Positions 32,976-44,257 of a DNA stretch of 64,000 nt are shown piece by piece. The stretch's first letter is position 1, and each line of letters starts with the position of its first letter. The DNA comes from Yponomeuta sedellus (taxonomy: Eukaryota > Arthropoda > Insecta > Lepidoptera > Yponomeutidae): contig OW203722.1 of NCBI GenBank assembly GCA_934045075.1, forward strand, positions 24,411,379 to 24,475,378, in the 5' to 3' direction. Under the pieces are notes generated by a model that searched no databases, was not told where the DNA came from, and saw only the letters and a program-made list of their open reading frames with translations. Both the position numbers and the translations under genes were made by a program.

Positions 32976-33750
32976 ATAATATTACAAAGACAGCCAGAAG
33001 TTTGGTCCCGTCCCTATGTAAGTGGTCGTCCACAGTAGTCAAGTGTAATGCTAAACAGCTACGTCTAGCAAAACATTAATTTGAATTTACAATTTACAAA
33101 GCAACAAGGTCCTCGAGTAAAAAAATAAAGCGCATTTAAAAAAAGCGAACCGAAGCCAGCCAGTTCTAACATAAACACGCGATGCGCCGTCTACAGCGTC
33201 TATCAAAACGATTCGAAATTCAAAACTACCTTATTAGCATCCGTAAACAACCCCACTTGAAAATAATAGCTAATGAAAAAAAAAAGGAGACAAAAGTCGA
33301 AAAAGGAAAATACAGTAGCGACTGGCAGGTTTTCCTAAAGTGCTATAGAAAAAAGAAGTAAAAATTCGGGGCAGCAAAGAAAATGCATCTGTATTCCTAA
33401 AGAGGCAAAGTTGAAAGTTAAATATTCTTCCGTTTATTTATGATAATAGGAAAGTCCACAGGTGAGCTAAGCATCTGGTTGTTTATGTTGTTGTGAAAAT
33501 AAAGTTTTTCCCAATAAATAATGCAATGGTCGCTCCTTGTTCGCAAGACGTCTTTTGTGTAGTTGCTCGCTTTAAGCCCTGTGTATCTTGTGATATTTTG
33601 TTTGTTTAAAAAATATCATGATATCAATTTTCCTAAACTTAATACGTATTTGAAAGAGCGAAAGATAACTTGACGTTTTCATAATTGCTTGGCAATTTCG
33701 TTCAATGAGGCAAACATTTTACATTAAGTTGAGTACCATAAATGAAAAAT
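32976..33750. other. No supported gene
   Basis: A+T-rich, several A-runs; nothing recognised. Confidence 0.35.
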
Positions 33751-33755
33751 CGTTC

Positions 33756-33815
33756 CTGCTATGCAGAAAAAGATCTGTGCCCAAGGAATGGGGACATACA
33801 AAAGGGTTGATATCG
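33756..33815 (+). mobile_element. 5S-rRNA-derived SINE, 3' tip
   Basis: TGGGGACATACAAAAGGGTT with upstream CCTGCTATGCAG only. Confidence 0.65.
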
Positions 33816-33861
33816 ATTAGGTACCCTGGATTACTAAATTTACGTAGGCATTGATGAATTT

Positions 33862-34122
33862 AGTTAGTCAGACCCGATATTTTCCGAACTTAGCCTTATA
33901 GTTGGGCCATTGCACGTAGCAAGCGTTGAGTTACGTTAACACTTCAGACACTAGGGTTTCCTTACGATGTTTTTCATCACTGTCAGCGAGTGTTATTGCT
34001 ACAATGACTTCACAAAAAAATGTATACAACTAACAAACGCAAAGTCATTGGTACCTGCCGGCTTCGAACCGGCTACCTCCCGATTGAGAAGACGGCGTTC
34101 TACACCGCTCCGCTACCACTGA
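33862..34122 (-). mobile_element. tRNA-derived SINE, family D (short form)
   Basis: Minus-strand head CAGTGGTAGCGGAGCGGTGT, box-B-like GGTTCGAAGCCGG, then CATCGTAAGGAAACCCTAG and GGCCCAACTATAAGGCTAAG. Confidence 0.88.
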
Positions 34123-34129
34123 TTTTGTC

Positions 34130-34215
34130 GTTGATGAAGCGAAGGTGATCTGTCAGGATCGTGGCAAGTGGCAGTCTCTGGTCTCTGCCTACCCCTCTGG
34201 GATACAGACGTGAGT
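34130..34215 (+). pseudogene. LINE ORF 3' end fragment
   Basis: Encodes DRGKWQSLVSAYPSGIQT then stop: the plus-strand twin of the ends at 29838 and 38575. Confidence 0.75.
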
Positions 34216-34631
34216 TTATTTCATGATAAGAATAGAAAATACATGTGTAGAGAAGAAAGAATTATTGACTGGAACTAATGCTTCAGAGCATTGAAGATAA
34301 TATTTATACAAGTTACGAAAATATACTCCGATCCGCGGCTTAATCCGCCAGATGTGACTTTCGCCTTAGCTGTATGCTGTTAAAGTGTTTAGCTATACAG
34401 GGTGGTTGGAAGCGTGTGCAACTGACAGCAAATCAGCCTTTACATTTTGACGCAAAGTCACCCGTAACGTAACAAACCAGTGCACCCATATAGAGGTTAA
34501 TATAATAACATATTTTTCCCATATTAATTAGCCTCCTACCTATTTTAAGACCTACCAAATATACACGAGAAATTCATAAAAATCGGTGAAGTAATTTCGG
34601 GCGCTTTCGATAAAAACACTGTGATATAGTA

Positions 34632-34764
34632 TCTGCTCACCATGATTAAGCTCTGCGAATCGGAGCGAAACCTGGTCGGACTCTTCCGATATAACAACAC
34701 CCGTAAGTAGATACGGACTAAAAGTCTACAATGTGTTGTGCTTACGAAAGTTTTAGTTCAAAAA
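34632..34764 (+). mobile_element. Family H element, uninverted 5'-truncated copy
   Basis: CTGCTCACCATGATTAAGCT through CGATATAACAACACCCGTAA to the A-ended tail TTTTAGTTCAAAAA. Shows the sense strand of family H without its palindromic partner. Confidence 0.82.
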
Positions 34765-34971
34765 TAGTCTGTTAGCTTTTAGAACATACCTCGGGCTCTA
34801 GAGAAGGCTTCGGTGTTTGTCAATTTTCGCCGGTTTTCGTACTGATGATCGAGTTCTGATGTCAAAATTAAGTGTCATATTAGTTCTGATAATTGAATTA
34901 CACGAATATATCCGATTCTATCCAATAGCAGCCGAGGTGTTTTCTAAAAGCTAACAGACTATACAATACTT
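34765..34971. mobile_element. TA-flanked MITE, family I
   Basis: Element 34767-34969: GTCTGTTAGCTTTTAGAA at the left pairs with TTCTAAAAGCTAACAGAC at the right, CCTCGG/CCGAGG extends the arms, and TA flanks both sides. It begins exactly where the family H copy ends. Confidence 0.85.
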
Positions 34972-34985
34972 TTATTGTCAGATTA

Positions 34986-35176
34986 TCTATAATATAAAAA
35001 TGAATCGTTGAATGTGTTGGTAAGCGTAAATCGCGAAAGCAGCTGAACCGATTTCGCTAATTCTTTTTTTAGAATATTCCTTGAAGTACGAGGATGGTTC
35101 TTACGGAGAGAAAAATAAAAAACATATTATAGAATCGACTGTTAGGCGGTACGAAGTTCGCTGTGTCAGCTAGTTA
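34986..35176 (+). mobile_element. Helitron-like nonautonomous element, family G
   Basis: Starts TCTATAATATAAAAATGAAT after an A and ends GTCAGCTAG before a T, as expected for 5'-TC...CTAG-3' insertion between A and T. Sequence near the end (GGCGGTACGAAGTTCGCTG) can form a short hairpin. Copies at 41487, 51240 and 51377. Confidence 0.75.
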
Positions 35177-35246
35177 TTAATATTCAAAATAATAGTAATA
35201 GGAAGACAGCCTATATTAGTAACTAAAACCTTCGTTCTTCGGTCGT

Positions 35247-35610
35247 TATCAACCCTTGTATGTCCCCACTGCTGGGGCACGGGTCTGTTCCTGCATCGCA
35301 GGAAGGTTAGGCCATACTCCACCACGGGAGCTAAGTCCGGGTTGGTGGAGGATCGTAAGACAGTGGCCGGCCTTACTCTCAGAAGTTATCAAGCCTCCCA
35401 TAAGGCCTCTGACATGGCTTAACGACAGCCATTACATGACAGCCGGTACCAACGGCTTAACGTGCCGTGCAAAGCACGGAAGCTCTCGGAAAAATGCCAT
35501 TTGCGGTCGTCACGGAATTGTCACCCATCCTGTACCTAACCGCGCCTGTTGTTGCTTAACTCAATTGATACCTTCCAATCAATCAGTTCGACTAGGCCAC
35601 GAGCGCTTCA
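35247..35610 (-). mobile_element. 5S-rRNA-derived SINE, full length
   Basis: Antisense copy from TCAACCCTTGTATGTCCCCA to GAGCGCTTC. The 122-codon plus-strand frame over it (35256-35624) spans the element end to end because the antisense strand happens to lack stops. Confidence 0.92.
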
Positions 35611-35963
35611 TATTAATATTGTAAGGTGTTAAACATTTCCTTGTCAAAACACCCTGTGCACTCCCTCTCCCCGCTGCCTTTTATTATATTGAAAAAGAGA
35701 CGTTAATAAAATATACGCAGGTTTTTCCACCATCTAAGGCAGCGTGAATAGAGAATTTCTGGTGATTAAGGTCCTTTCAATGAAAATCCATTTCGGGGAA
35801 TGACGGCCTGTAAATATTATCGGGCCAGATGGAACTTTTGTGCGTGCTAGATAAAGAGAGCGTCTCTCTTTTCACTTCTATTAATTCCTACAGTTTTTCT
35901 GTTTGACTCTCTGGTTACAAAAACAGGGCTGAGATGGCCATACTACAGGTCTAATCGCGAATA

Positions 35964-36275
35964 TATGACTGGAATCAATCACTCGGGTTAAGCAACAACA
36001 GGCGCGGTCAGGTGCTAAATGAGTGACCATCCCGTGACTACCGCTAGTGGCATTTTTTCCGAGCGCTTCCGTGCTTCGCAAGGCACGTTAAGCCGTTGGT
36101 GCCGGCTGTCATGTAATGGCAGTCGTTAAGCCATGTCAGAGGCCGCATGGGCAGTTTTATAACTTCTGGCAGTAAGGCCCTCCTACAATCCTCCACCAAC
36201 CCTGACTTGGCCCCCGTGGTAGAGTATGAACTAACCTTCTTGCGATGCAGGATGAGACCTGTTTCCCAGCAGTAT
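35964..36275 (+). mobile_element. 5S-rRNA-derived SINE, both ends truncated
   Basis: From the GGAATCAATCACTCGG palindrome through the 5S-like block to the 3' body CCCCGTGGTAGAGTATG. The head is replaced by a family-N-like GGTCTAATCGCG. Confidence 0.85.
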
Positions 36276-36349
36276 TCGAATATTCAGTCTTTACCTAACA
36301 ATCGCGAATGGTCCGTTTAATAATTAACTATGTATGAGTAATACGAGCT

Positions 36350-36432
36350 GAAGACAGGGCGCTATGGCGCTCATTAGGAGAGGGCTATGTCCAACAGTGG
36401 ACTAACATATAGCCTGAAGAAGAAGAAGAAGA
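36350..36432 (+). mobile_element. RTE-clade LINE 3' end with GAA tail
   Basis: GCTGAAGACAGGGCGCTATG, GGCTATGTCCAACAGTGGAC, then AGCCTGAAGAAGAAGAAGAA. Confidence 0.85.
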
Positions 36433-37625
36433 TTATCGCGACAAATTAAGATATACTATTGTTAGTTGTTTTCTAGACGGAATAGAATTCGATTTGATCG
36501 ATTTATTTTATTTCAGAGAAGTATCACAATTTACTTATCCTAATTTAGCATTTTTGCAAAACATGGAAAAACATCTACACTGAAACGTTTACTAACGAAG
36601 ATACGGCGGTTTAAAGTGTACATCGAATCCATTTCCCTTGAGTTTGTAATCAAGGTATTACCGCCAGAGCAAAGGGCAGTTATGTTGCAACTTCAAAACG
36701 AAATAGTAAAGGGTTAGTTGCAATCGAATGTTCCGGACAGTTCAACTCACAACCGGATGCTTTACGGTAGCTTTTATTGCTTGCTATATAAGGACGAGGG
36801 TCCAACAAAATGCCAAGGTCCAATATACAGCCCCGTTATCACATTAGGCCCGAACAGAATACAGAAGTATGTAATAAACTAGCATTGCCGGAACATTTTT
36901 ACGAGTGCTAATACAAGAAAGTGTTCAATCTATTTACAACCGGCAGCGAGTCGATACGTGATTGAGATACTGAAGCAGACGCCTATACAGGGTTACTTTT
37001 TACATGCCAAAAATCTGGACTATGTCAATTATATTTATGTAATAAAAGTGAGTTAGTGCTCTTTAGTCTACTCGTTTTGCCGCAAAAAACTCGAGTTGAT
37101 TCGCAAAATTACTTCGTCGTTAAGAGGATAAGAAAATAAAAATCCTTTTAAGCAAAATTTTATTAAGAGTTTTTTTATAAGACTGATTCTCATTCAAAAT
37201 GTCCTGTAAAATAAGTACCTACTACCACTACTTCGATTTAAGAATCCATTTGTGATTCTGTTTTCCAGTTGTGCAATGAGATATTATCAAATATCTTGAA
37301 AACATTCAGTTTTAACTGTGCAATACTTTTCTCCACTCTGTAGTATTAAATAGCTACAGGAAATTAAGAAATAAAATCAAAATTTGTAAACCCTTGCCAT
37401 ACCTACATTCCAAAAGTCATAGAAGAACATTTCTAGTAATTGACTATTATTTGTTGACTAGTTGTTTGCAGTATTTTTTAAATAACCCTGTATGCAGGCC
37501 GCCGCTTTACGGTCCGTCGGTTCAGCAGATTGTTACAATAACACGCTTGTTTTATGACGGATACTTCAGTTTTATTTGAAGAGATATTAGTAAGAGGTCA
37601 TGTAAGATTGGGGTCAGACGGGTAG
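36433..37625. other. No supported gene; unique-looking A+T-rich DNA
   Basis: One TATA-like CTATATAAGG sits at about 36784, with no transcript evidence. The short frame at 37394-37579 has no known motif. Confidence 0.35.
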
Positions 37626-37630
37626 AATTT

Positions 37631-37930
37631 TCAGTGAAATAAAAAATGGGCAAACACTTCAAAATCCGCGTACAAAGAGGTCGCTAGATAGATACAGAAT
37701 ACTTTTTTATAAGAAATGGGCTCTTGACCTATATCTAGCCGACCGAGTTTACCCAGAAGAAATCTGTTCACACGCATCCTTACGAGGTTCAGGTTATAAG
37801 CGTTTGGTAAAACGGACGCTGGCAAGGTGATCCACACTTTGGCTGTGCGCATTACGAAAGCTGATGAAAAGCGCTTAGTGCGAAAGTTCGAACAGACCGG
37901 AATGTTCGGAATGAACACTTTATTGCACAA
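37631..37930 (-). pseudogene. Jockey/CR1-like LINE ORF2 C-terminus
   Basis: Minus-strand frame contains FVMRTAKVWITLPASVLPNA then YNLNLVRMRVNRFLLGK. This matches the terminal lepidopteran non-LTR pattern (F..RTAKLWN.LP..VFP..Y....FK..V...LLG.R). Only the last 90 or so codons remain and the upstream ORF is lost, so it is a dead fragment. Confidence 0.8.
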
Positions 37931-37945
37931 CTAGAAAAAAATGTG

Positions 37946-38151
37946 TAGTCGATAAAAGGCGACTAAGGGACACAAACCGGGGGGTGGGCAGCAGCGCTCC
38001 CTGCAGTACAATTCCACCGAACTGCGATCCCCAACCCGCATGCCCAGCGTGGGGATTATGGGCATTACCCCCTATGATGGCACAACGTGGCGCTCTTTAG
38101 GGGTGGGCTATGTATGTCCATCAGTGGACTAGGATAGCCTGGCGACGACGA
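37946..38151 (+). mobile_element. RTE-derived nonautonomous element
   Basis: Sense-oriented copy: AAAAGGCGACTAAGGGACAC, CCCAGCGTGGGGATTATGGG, then CAGTGGACTAGGATAGCC and a GACGACGA tail. Confidence 0.87.
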
Positions 38152-38570
38152 GTGCGCTTGACTCCATTCGCGAGATAATTGAATAAGTCTAGAACCCATG
38201 TCCATCTTCGAGGTTCATTCTTAATACAAGTGAAATTTTCGAAATAGTTGATGTAGTTTCAAAGATCACGCCAGACATAAAAAGTTGCAAGTGTTCTCCC
38301 ATTTTTATTATGGTACCAGAATATAGGTATGTATGTTCTCCCATTTTTATTAGCTCATAAAATTACTCATTTTATAGAAAATACATTGAACGAATTTTGA
38401 GCGTTTAGAGGTAACGACGAGAAAAGTGTAAAAGGAGCCTGTCGTGGAAAATGAAATGTTATGTTATTATCAATTCTCCACATTACTGACAAACATCACA
38501 CAAAATAATCTATTCCCAATGTACAAAACACATTTTTTTCTTCTACTTCTTCATACATACATCCATACAT
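38152..38570. other. No gene; local direct repeat
   Basis: TGTTCTCCCATTTTTATTA occurs at 38292 and 38335. Otherwise nothing recognised. Confidence 0.4.
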
Positions 38571-38574
38571 ACGC

Positions 38575-38950
38575 AACGCCTGTATCCCAGAGGGGTAGGC
38601 AGAGACCAGGGACTGCCATTGCCACACCTGACAGATCACCTTCGCTTTATCAACGATAACTTATAACGACTTATCGTTGCATGCACGCACGGTTCCGGGT
38701 ACTTTTTATCTTCCCCTTTGCTAATACATCCCCTCCCCCATTAGTTCGATGTATGTCCACCTTGGACGTCCCTTACCAGCCTTTCCACTCACATTCGCAA
38801 TATATATTTGTTTCGTCAGTCTTTCTTCCTTCATCCTTTCCACATGTCCAAACCAACGCAACATTCCTTTCTCAATCTAGTCACTAGGTACATTCTTTTT
38901 CAGTCCACAACGTTCTCTAATGAGTCTATTGCGTATCCTGTCATTCAAAG
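38575..38950 (-). pseudogene. LINE reverse-transcriptase C-terminal fragment (RTE/BovB-like)
   Basis: On the minus strand the order is LNDRIRNRLIRERCGLKKNV, a stop, IEKGMLRWFGHVERMKEERL, TKQIYIANVSGKAGKGRPRW, then the end DR.WQSLVSAYPSGIQA. IEKGMLRWFGHVERM is a hallmark of insect LINE C-termini. In-frame stops and gaps make it a pseudogene. It links the short ends at 10758, 19781, 29838, 34130 and 62925 to one LINE family. Confidence 0.85.
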
Positions 38951-39051
38951 TAATACAATCTGTAATACATATAGTGACAGTAATAGTCTCCGCGGGGCCC
39001 TACACATTCGACATTGAAGGTCGAAATTTGCATTTAAAAGATAAGAAGACG

Positions 39052-39251
39052 TACAGTCTGTTAGTTTTTACAATATACCTCGGCTACTATGGGATAGAAT
39101 CGGATATATTCGTGTAATAGAAATATCGGAACTAATAGAAAACTTAACTTCTCATATCTTTTCAAAATAATGAAGGAAAGTTTTATACGGAGTAGTATTA
39201 CACTCGTGTGCTTTCGGCGAAAAGTATATTGTTAAAAGCTAATAGGCTGTA
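39052..39251. mobile_element. TA-flanked MITE, family I
   Basis: Element 39054-39249: CAGTCTGTTAGTTTTTACAA pairs imperfectly with AAAAGCTAATAGGCTG; TA on both sides. Internal GATAGAATCGGATATATTCG is shared with 55122. Confidence 0.82.
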
Positions 39252-39254
39252 TGT

Positions 39255-39418
39255 ACAGTGTTCTCGCTGCGAAAGAAAACATCGTGAGGGAACCTGAGTG
39301 TCTAAGGAATTCAACTACCTCAGCGTTTGAAATTGGGAATTTAAATAGGGCACGCGTGATAATTAAGTCCAATCTCTCTCTCTGAGAGAAGGCCTGTGCC
39401 CTGCAGTGGGACGAGACA
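39255..39418 (+). mobile_element. SINE 3' body related to family D
   Basis: AAAACATCGTGAGGGAACCT, GGCACGCGTGATAATTAAGT, TCTCTCTCTGAGAGAAGG and CCTGTGCCCTGCAGTGGGAC. Confidence 0.72.
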
Positions 39419-39524
39419 AAAAAGAAATCTACTAAATGTAACTGGCTTAGAAAATACCAATTATAAGAATAAGATAAGAATCTTATTCTTACTAAAATAA
39501 TAAGATAAGAATCTTAATGAATCT

Positions 39525-39755
39525 CTTTCGTGCTTCGCAAGGCACGTTAAGCCGTTGATGCCGGCTGTCATATTATAATGGCAGTCGTGAAGCCATGTCA
39601 GAGGCCTTATGGGCGGCTTGATAACTTCTGACAGTAAGGCCCGCCACTGTCTTACTGGACTTGTCCCCCGTGGTGGAGTATGGCCTAACCTTCCTGCGAT
39701 GCAGGAAGAGACCCGTGCCCCAGCAGTGGGGACATACAAGGGTTGATAACGAAGA
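39525..39755 (+). mobile_element. 5S-rRNA-derived SINE, 5' truncated
   Basis: From TCGTGCTTCGCAAGGCACGT to GGGACATACAAGGGTTGATA. Minus frames 39461-39739 and 39573-39884 are antisense read-through. Confidence 0.88.
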
Positions 39756-39756
39756 T

Positions 39757-40315
39757 AAGAATAAGAAATTTATTGGGTTACGAACGTCTGTACTACAAAA
39801 AAAAAAACTGAATTGGATACATAGAATGTAGGTAGGCGTGTTATTGTATTGTAGTGCTTGCACATTGAAAACCATACTAGGCAAGCCTGTATCATGACTT
39901 TCGACGCCTCAGACCGAGTTTTAGATACACTTCACTGCTGTGGGTATGTTGATAAAATTTGTATGTGCCGAAACATGACAATTTATAATTACTTATTTTG
40001 ATTGAACCAATTTTACAAAGAAAGAAAGACGTGTCGACAATTTTGAGAGCGCACTGTCACCCTGCGCGTTTTTCTGACGTGTCTGCAGTGCAGTAGGGTG
40101 AGCTGCCAAACCTGCGAGTGGCAGACGTAATGATGCATTTTGGAGTGCGAAAAGGGCGCTAGTACTTTCGACAGTACATCAACCTTAACATTTAAATTGC
40201 AAAATCGCTAGTAACATAACTAAGTAGAGTGCACGGTAGTAAAGGTTGATGTGTCGTCATTATTAGGATTGTTGAAGTCTGAATTCTGGAAAATTTAATC
40301 ATTCCGAAAAATTAC
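39757..40315. other. No gene; weak inverted repeat
   Basis: ACATCAACCTT at about 40177 and AAAGGTTGATGT at about 40241 form a 70-bp loop; significance unclear. Confidence 0.35.
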
Positions 40316-40319
40316 CACC

Positions 40320-40646
40320 TACTTCCTATCTTGTAGACTTTTAGTCCAGATTTGCTTACGGGTGTTGTTATATCGGAAAAGTCCGACCAGGTTTCGGTCC
40401 GATTCGCAGAGCTTAATCATGGTGAGCAGAGACGGAGCTCGCGTCGTCGGTTGTTCTGTCTGACACTGTGAGACAAGCAACCGACGACGCGAGCTCCGTC
40501 TCTGCTCACCATGATTAAGCTCTGCGAATCGGAGCGAAGCCTGGTCGGACTTTTCCGATATAACAACACCCGTTAGTAAATCCGGACTAAAAGTCTACAA
40601 TGTGTTGTGCTTACGAAAGTTTTAGTTCAAAAATACTTCCTATCTT
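40320..40646 (+). mobile_element. Family H palindromic retroelement, 301 bp, 13-bp target duplication
   Basis: TACTTCCTATCTT at 40320-40332 recurs at 40634-40646. Inside, 40333-40453 is the inverted complement of about 40478-40598; the sense 3' tail GCTTACGAAAGTTTTAGTTC plus A-run follows. The inverted arm starts at GTAGACTTTTAG, the same site as in the copies at 1753 and 47338. Confidence 0.93.
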
Positions 40647-40756
40647 CATAATTTCTTGTTAGTGAGAATTTTGTTTGTTTGCTTCGTAGCTCGATTGAGC
40701 TTCATTCAATGTAAGAGAACATAAAATATAGTGAATATATAATATAAGGCCCAGTA

Positions 40757-40892
40757 CAGACAGTAAGGCCCGCCACTGTCTTTTAATCCTCCACCAACCC
40801 GGACTTGGCCCCCGTGGTGGAGTATGGCCTAACCTTCCTGCGATGCAGGAAGAGACCCGTGCCCCAGCAGTGGGGACACACAAGGGTTGATA
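40757..40892 (+). mobile_element. 5S-rRNA-derived SINE, 3' third
   Basis: From GACAGTAAGGCCCGCCACTG to GGGGACACACAAGGGTTGAT. Confidence 0.85.
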
Positions 40893-41486
40893 ACGATATT
40901 GTCATGATTTTGCATGATAATATATCTAATTTTATACGTAAGTATTATCGATTAAAGTAGGTAAATTCATAAAAAAAGGTAAAAGTTGCATCAGCCACCA
41001 TGTAATTGAAGAATTATTGACTGTGGTTATGTACACATTAAACTGACAAGCAAACACATACTTAAAATATTGGAGGGTAGTTTTAAAAAAAGAAAAAGGG
41101 AACCGAGTGGGGTTTGAAAGTGGCTTCACGACACACGCTAGCGGCGGGGAGACATTGCGTTCCCGAATACGTTGCTGATCGGATCTACTAAACAAACTTC
41201 ATATTAATATAATAATATAATTTCTTGGAATATATAATATAGCCTATGTCCAGCAGTGGACTGACACCGGCTGATTATGAAGGTGATAAAATACATGTAA
41301 TGGTAGTCTAGGTAACTCGACTATGTTTAATTTTATATAACCAAGCTGTTATATGTCACGAAGATTAGTCAGGATTTTAAATGTTAATTAATGTTATTTT
41401 TATAGTGACAGGCTGACCTGTTTGGCATGCCTTATAAATAAAATAAAATAAACAAATATTCAAGCTATAGAAGTTATTTTTAATAT
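40893..41486. other. No supported gene
   Basis: A short RTE tail piece (TATGTCCAGCAGTGGACTGA) lies at about 41248. The minus frame at 40932-41195 shows no known motif. Confidence 0.4.
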
Positions 41487-41681
41487 ATCTTCTATAATAT
41501 AAAAATGAATCGCTGAATATGTTGGTAAGCGCAAATGTCGAGATCAGCTGATTCGATTTCACTAATTCTTTTTTTAGAATATTCCTTGAAGTACCACGAT
41601 GGTTCTCACGGAGGGTAAAATAAAGAAAAAAATTAAGGATCGACTGTTAAGCGGTACGAAGTTCGCTGGGTCAGCTAGTGT
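41487..41681 (+). mobile_element. Helitron-like nonautonomous element, family G
   Basis: TCTATAATATAAAAATGAAT to GTTCGCTGGGTCAGCTAG. Internal landmarks TTTTTTTAGAATATTCCTTG and GCGGTACGAAGTTCGCTG are shared with the other copies. Confidence 0.78.
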
Positions 41682-41723
41682 TAAATAAAAAAAACCTTCA
41701 CAGAAACCTGTATAGGTTTATCT

Positions 41724-41755
41724 GTCAAGAAGTTAACCATCATTAACTTCTTGAC
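41724..41755. repeat. Perfect 13-bp hairpin, 6-nt loop
   Basis: GTCAAGAAGTTAA pairs with TTAACTTCTTGAC. Confidence 0.85.
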
Positions 41756-42354
41756 TTAGTTATATTATTAGCTATCAACAGAGTCTAACTTGCGCCCTCC
41801 AATGCAATCCCTTTTATAACCCTTTTTTGGAGAAAGTGTCCCACCGAAATCTCATTAATAATAATAGCTTCTAGTAGCACTAAACAGTGTGAAAATTACG
41901 TTTACTAAACTGGCCTTTAGAATGAATTTTAGTGAACAAAGAGCTCGATCAAGAGAGAGTCCTTATAACTTATTTACGACTGCAAAAACTTGATTATCTG
42001 AAACCTACTAAGAACGCTCAAAAGGACTCCTCTACATAATGTAATTTATTTATTTTCTTTTGTCATTCTTTCAACAATACTTTTGTACTTTTTCGACACA
42101 CAGTGCCGAAAGATTAACTCAATTTCTTTGGCTTCGAACATTCTTAGGAAGACAGAAAAAAAAATGGCAAAAGAGAAAATGGCAGCCGGAGAGTTTTTAA
42201 TGAAATATTCGAGACGAAAAAGTATCGCGTCCTACAGGACTTTTTGAAGATTCTCAAAGAGCCGCTCATCAATACAAAGTTGGCCGGCCTATCGGTGAGC
42301 CAGGGCTCCCTACGAATTTCCGGGTTAACTTGATCCTTTGGGAGTTCCCACTGT

Positions 42355-42545
42355 TTGACTGCCTCGTTGGTCGTAGTGGTTAACACACCTGGTAAGCAAA
42401 ACAGAGGTCGCGGGTTCCTTTCACACTGGCGGCGGTCGTACTTGTTTTGTACAAGTGGCCTCACCCTAGGTATAATTCCAGAAACCATATCCATATCCTA
42501 GTTTGAGACCAAAACAAGTAATTGCGTGAACTTTATAGTTTCTTG
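42355..42545 (+). mobile_element. tRNA-derived SINE, family F
   Basis: Head CCTCGTTGGTCGTAGTGGTT (box A region), box-B-like GGTTCCTTTC, TACAAGTGGCCTCACCCTAG and ATATCCTAGTTTGAGACCAA. Retains the most complete head of the family here. Confidence 0.75.
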
Positions 42546-42721
42546 TGATATTAACATACTTTAAAAAAAAATCGTATTAAATAAAATCATAATAGGCGTA
42601 ATTAAGATAGTAAATAAATCCTAGTTAATGTAATAGTCACGTTTCCTTCAGACTTTTTATATAGCAATAGAGAACGGATACAATATTTAAAAAGAAAGAA
42701 TCCTACAAGAGTGAAATTAAA

Positions 42722-42778
42722 AAAGTCCAGACAATACAATAATAATAATTGCAGTGATTATTGTATTGTTTGGACTTT
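42722..42778. repeat. 22-bp hairpin, one mismatch, 13-nt loop
   Basis: AAAGTCCAGACAATACAATA plus AT (42722-42743) pairs with 42757-42778. Confidence 0.88.
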
Positions 42779-42779
42779 A

Positions 42780-44257
42780 AATATAAATTATCTGGTTATT
42801 GCGTGACAAATAACCTAACTTATTTGTTAAGATCTCAAAAGTTCTTTGTTTTTACGACCTTTTTTGATGTTATTTTGGTATACTTTGTTTTATCATTATT
42901 TTGGTATTCTGTACTATATTAGTATGTTATAAAAATTAACAGGAATTGGAAGTAAAAATATCTTGAATAAAAAAAGGACATGCAAGTTTGCAAGTAGGCA
43001 AACATCCAAAATATCACTCACTAATCAAACAATTTGTTCGAACAAAAATCAAAGCCTGCATACATTTTCCAAGGAGATACACACTTAGGTCTCTTTTACC
43101 GATGGAACTAGGCTCGGTATAAAAATATCGATATATTAAATATGGAAATTATTTCTTAAAACAATCGATATTTATCATAACTACAATAAAGCCTTATTGC
43201 ATACAAAACAGGACACTAAACAATACATAACAAGTATAAAGATGGGTCTATCATAGTATTATATTTTTTCCAGTAACTTTTCGAAAAAGAGGAGCAGTGA
43301 AGAGTGATATTTCTTATCTCGGTATTATATAATATAATAATAACTTACCGTGATAATATAGCAGAAGAATCTGATCTCATTCGAGAAATGGCTTATATTC
43401 CAGCATGTACCAATGAATTTGTTCGTTACTTTACGTACATTTTAAGTCGACGGTGCAAAAACATCGCGAGGAAATCATGTTCACTTAGAAATTATTTTAA
43501 TTTTATTGTCGATATAAGACATTTAGTTTTGTTGATAGTAAAGTAGTTTTGTTTCATTTAATTTAATGGTAAATTTGTAATCTTGGTTAATTTTGTGGTG
43601 AAAAACCAATATTTTTTTGCCCGAAATAAAAATATTTATTCAACATTATCACAACATTTTCGAACGGAAAATTATCAATAAAACGCTCTGTCCTCGACGC
43701 TGTTTTATTTTCCTGATTTATTTAAATACATTCAAAATACTTTTATAATGACTGCTTGGCAAGTATTTCAATGATTTTCCTCGATACATATCAATGCAGA
43801 TTAATATTGCTCAGGATACATGTCGATATTTTTGTCTCACGTGCCCATCCCTAAGCAGAGCCCTCTTCGCTTCTAGGGTTCCACAGCCCGTATTTTTGTT
43901 AACAACTTCTTTCGAGTGTCTTCACCCCACCGACCAATCCGGGAAGAGGGGGGAACATATACGTCAACAATGAAATTTTGTTGTTGAGAGACTCTATTTA
44001 TGGAAAATTCGGGAAGGAAAAGTGAAAATAAATTGGTGATTTCAGGGGGCGCGAGCGATAATATAAGCTCACGCCTTTTGTTCGTCAAGGGGTAGGGGTG
44101 AAGTGCATGGGATTCGGAAAAGTGCGGCTTGCAGTGAATATACTAGTATGGACTTTTGTTGTCTGGAGGAAATTGCTTTCAAGCTCCTAAGGTCACTAAG
44201 TGTTTTGTAACATAAGCAGCCACGCAATACAATCAAGTGTGATTGTTTAAATTTATT
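42780..44257. other. No supported gene; A+T-rich
   Basis: Frames at 43304-43546 and 43873-44088 show no known motif. No recognised repeat heads. Confidence 0.35.

Noticed and set aside
36784..36794. TATA box CTATATAAGG as a host gene promoter
   Set aside because: No downstream coding sequence or initiator context supports a promoter.
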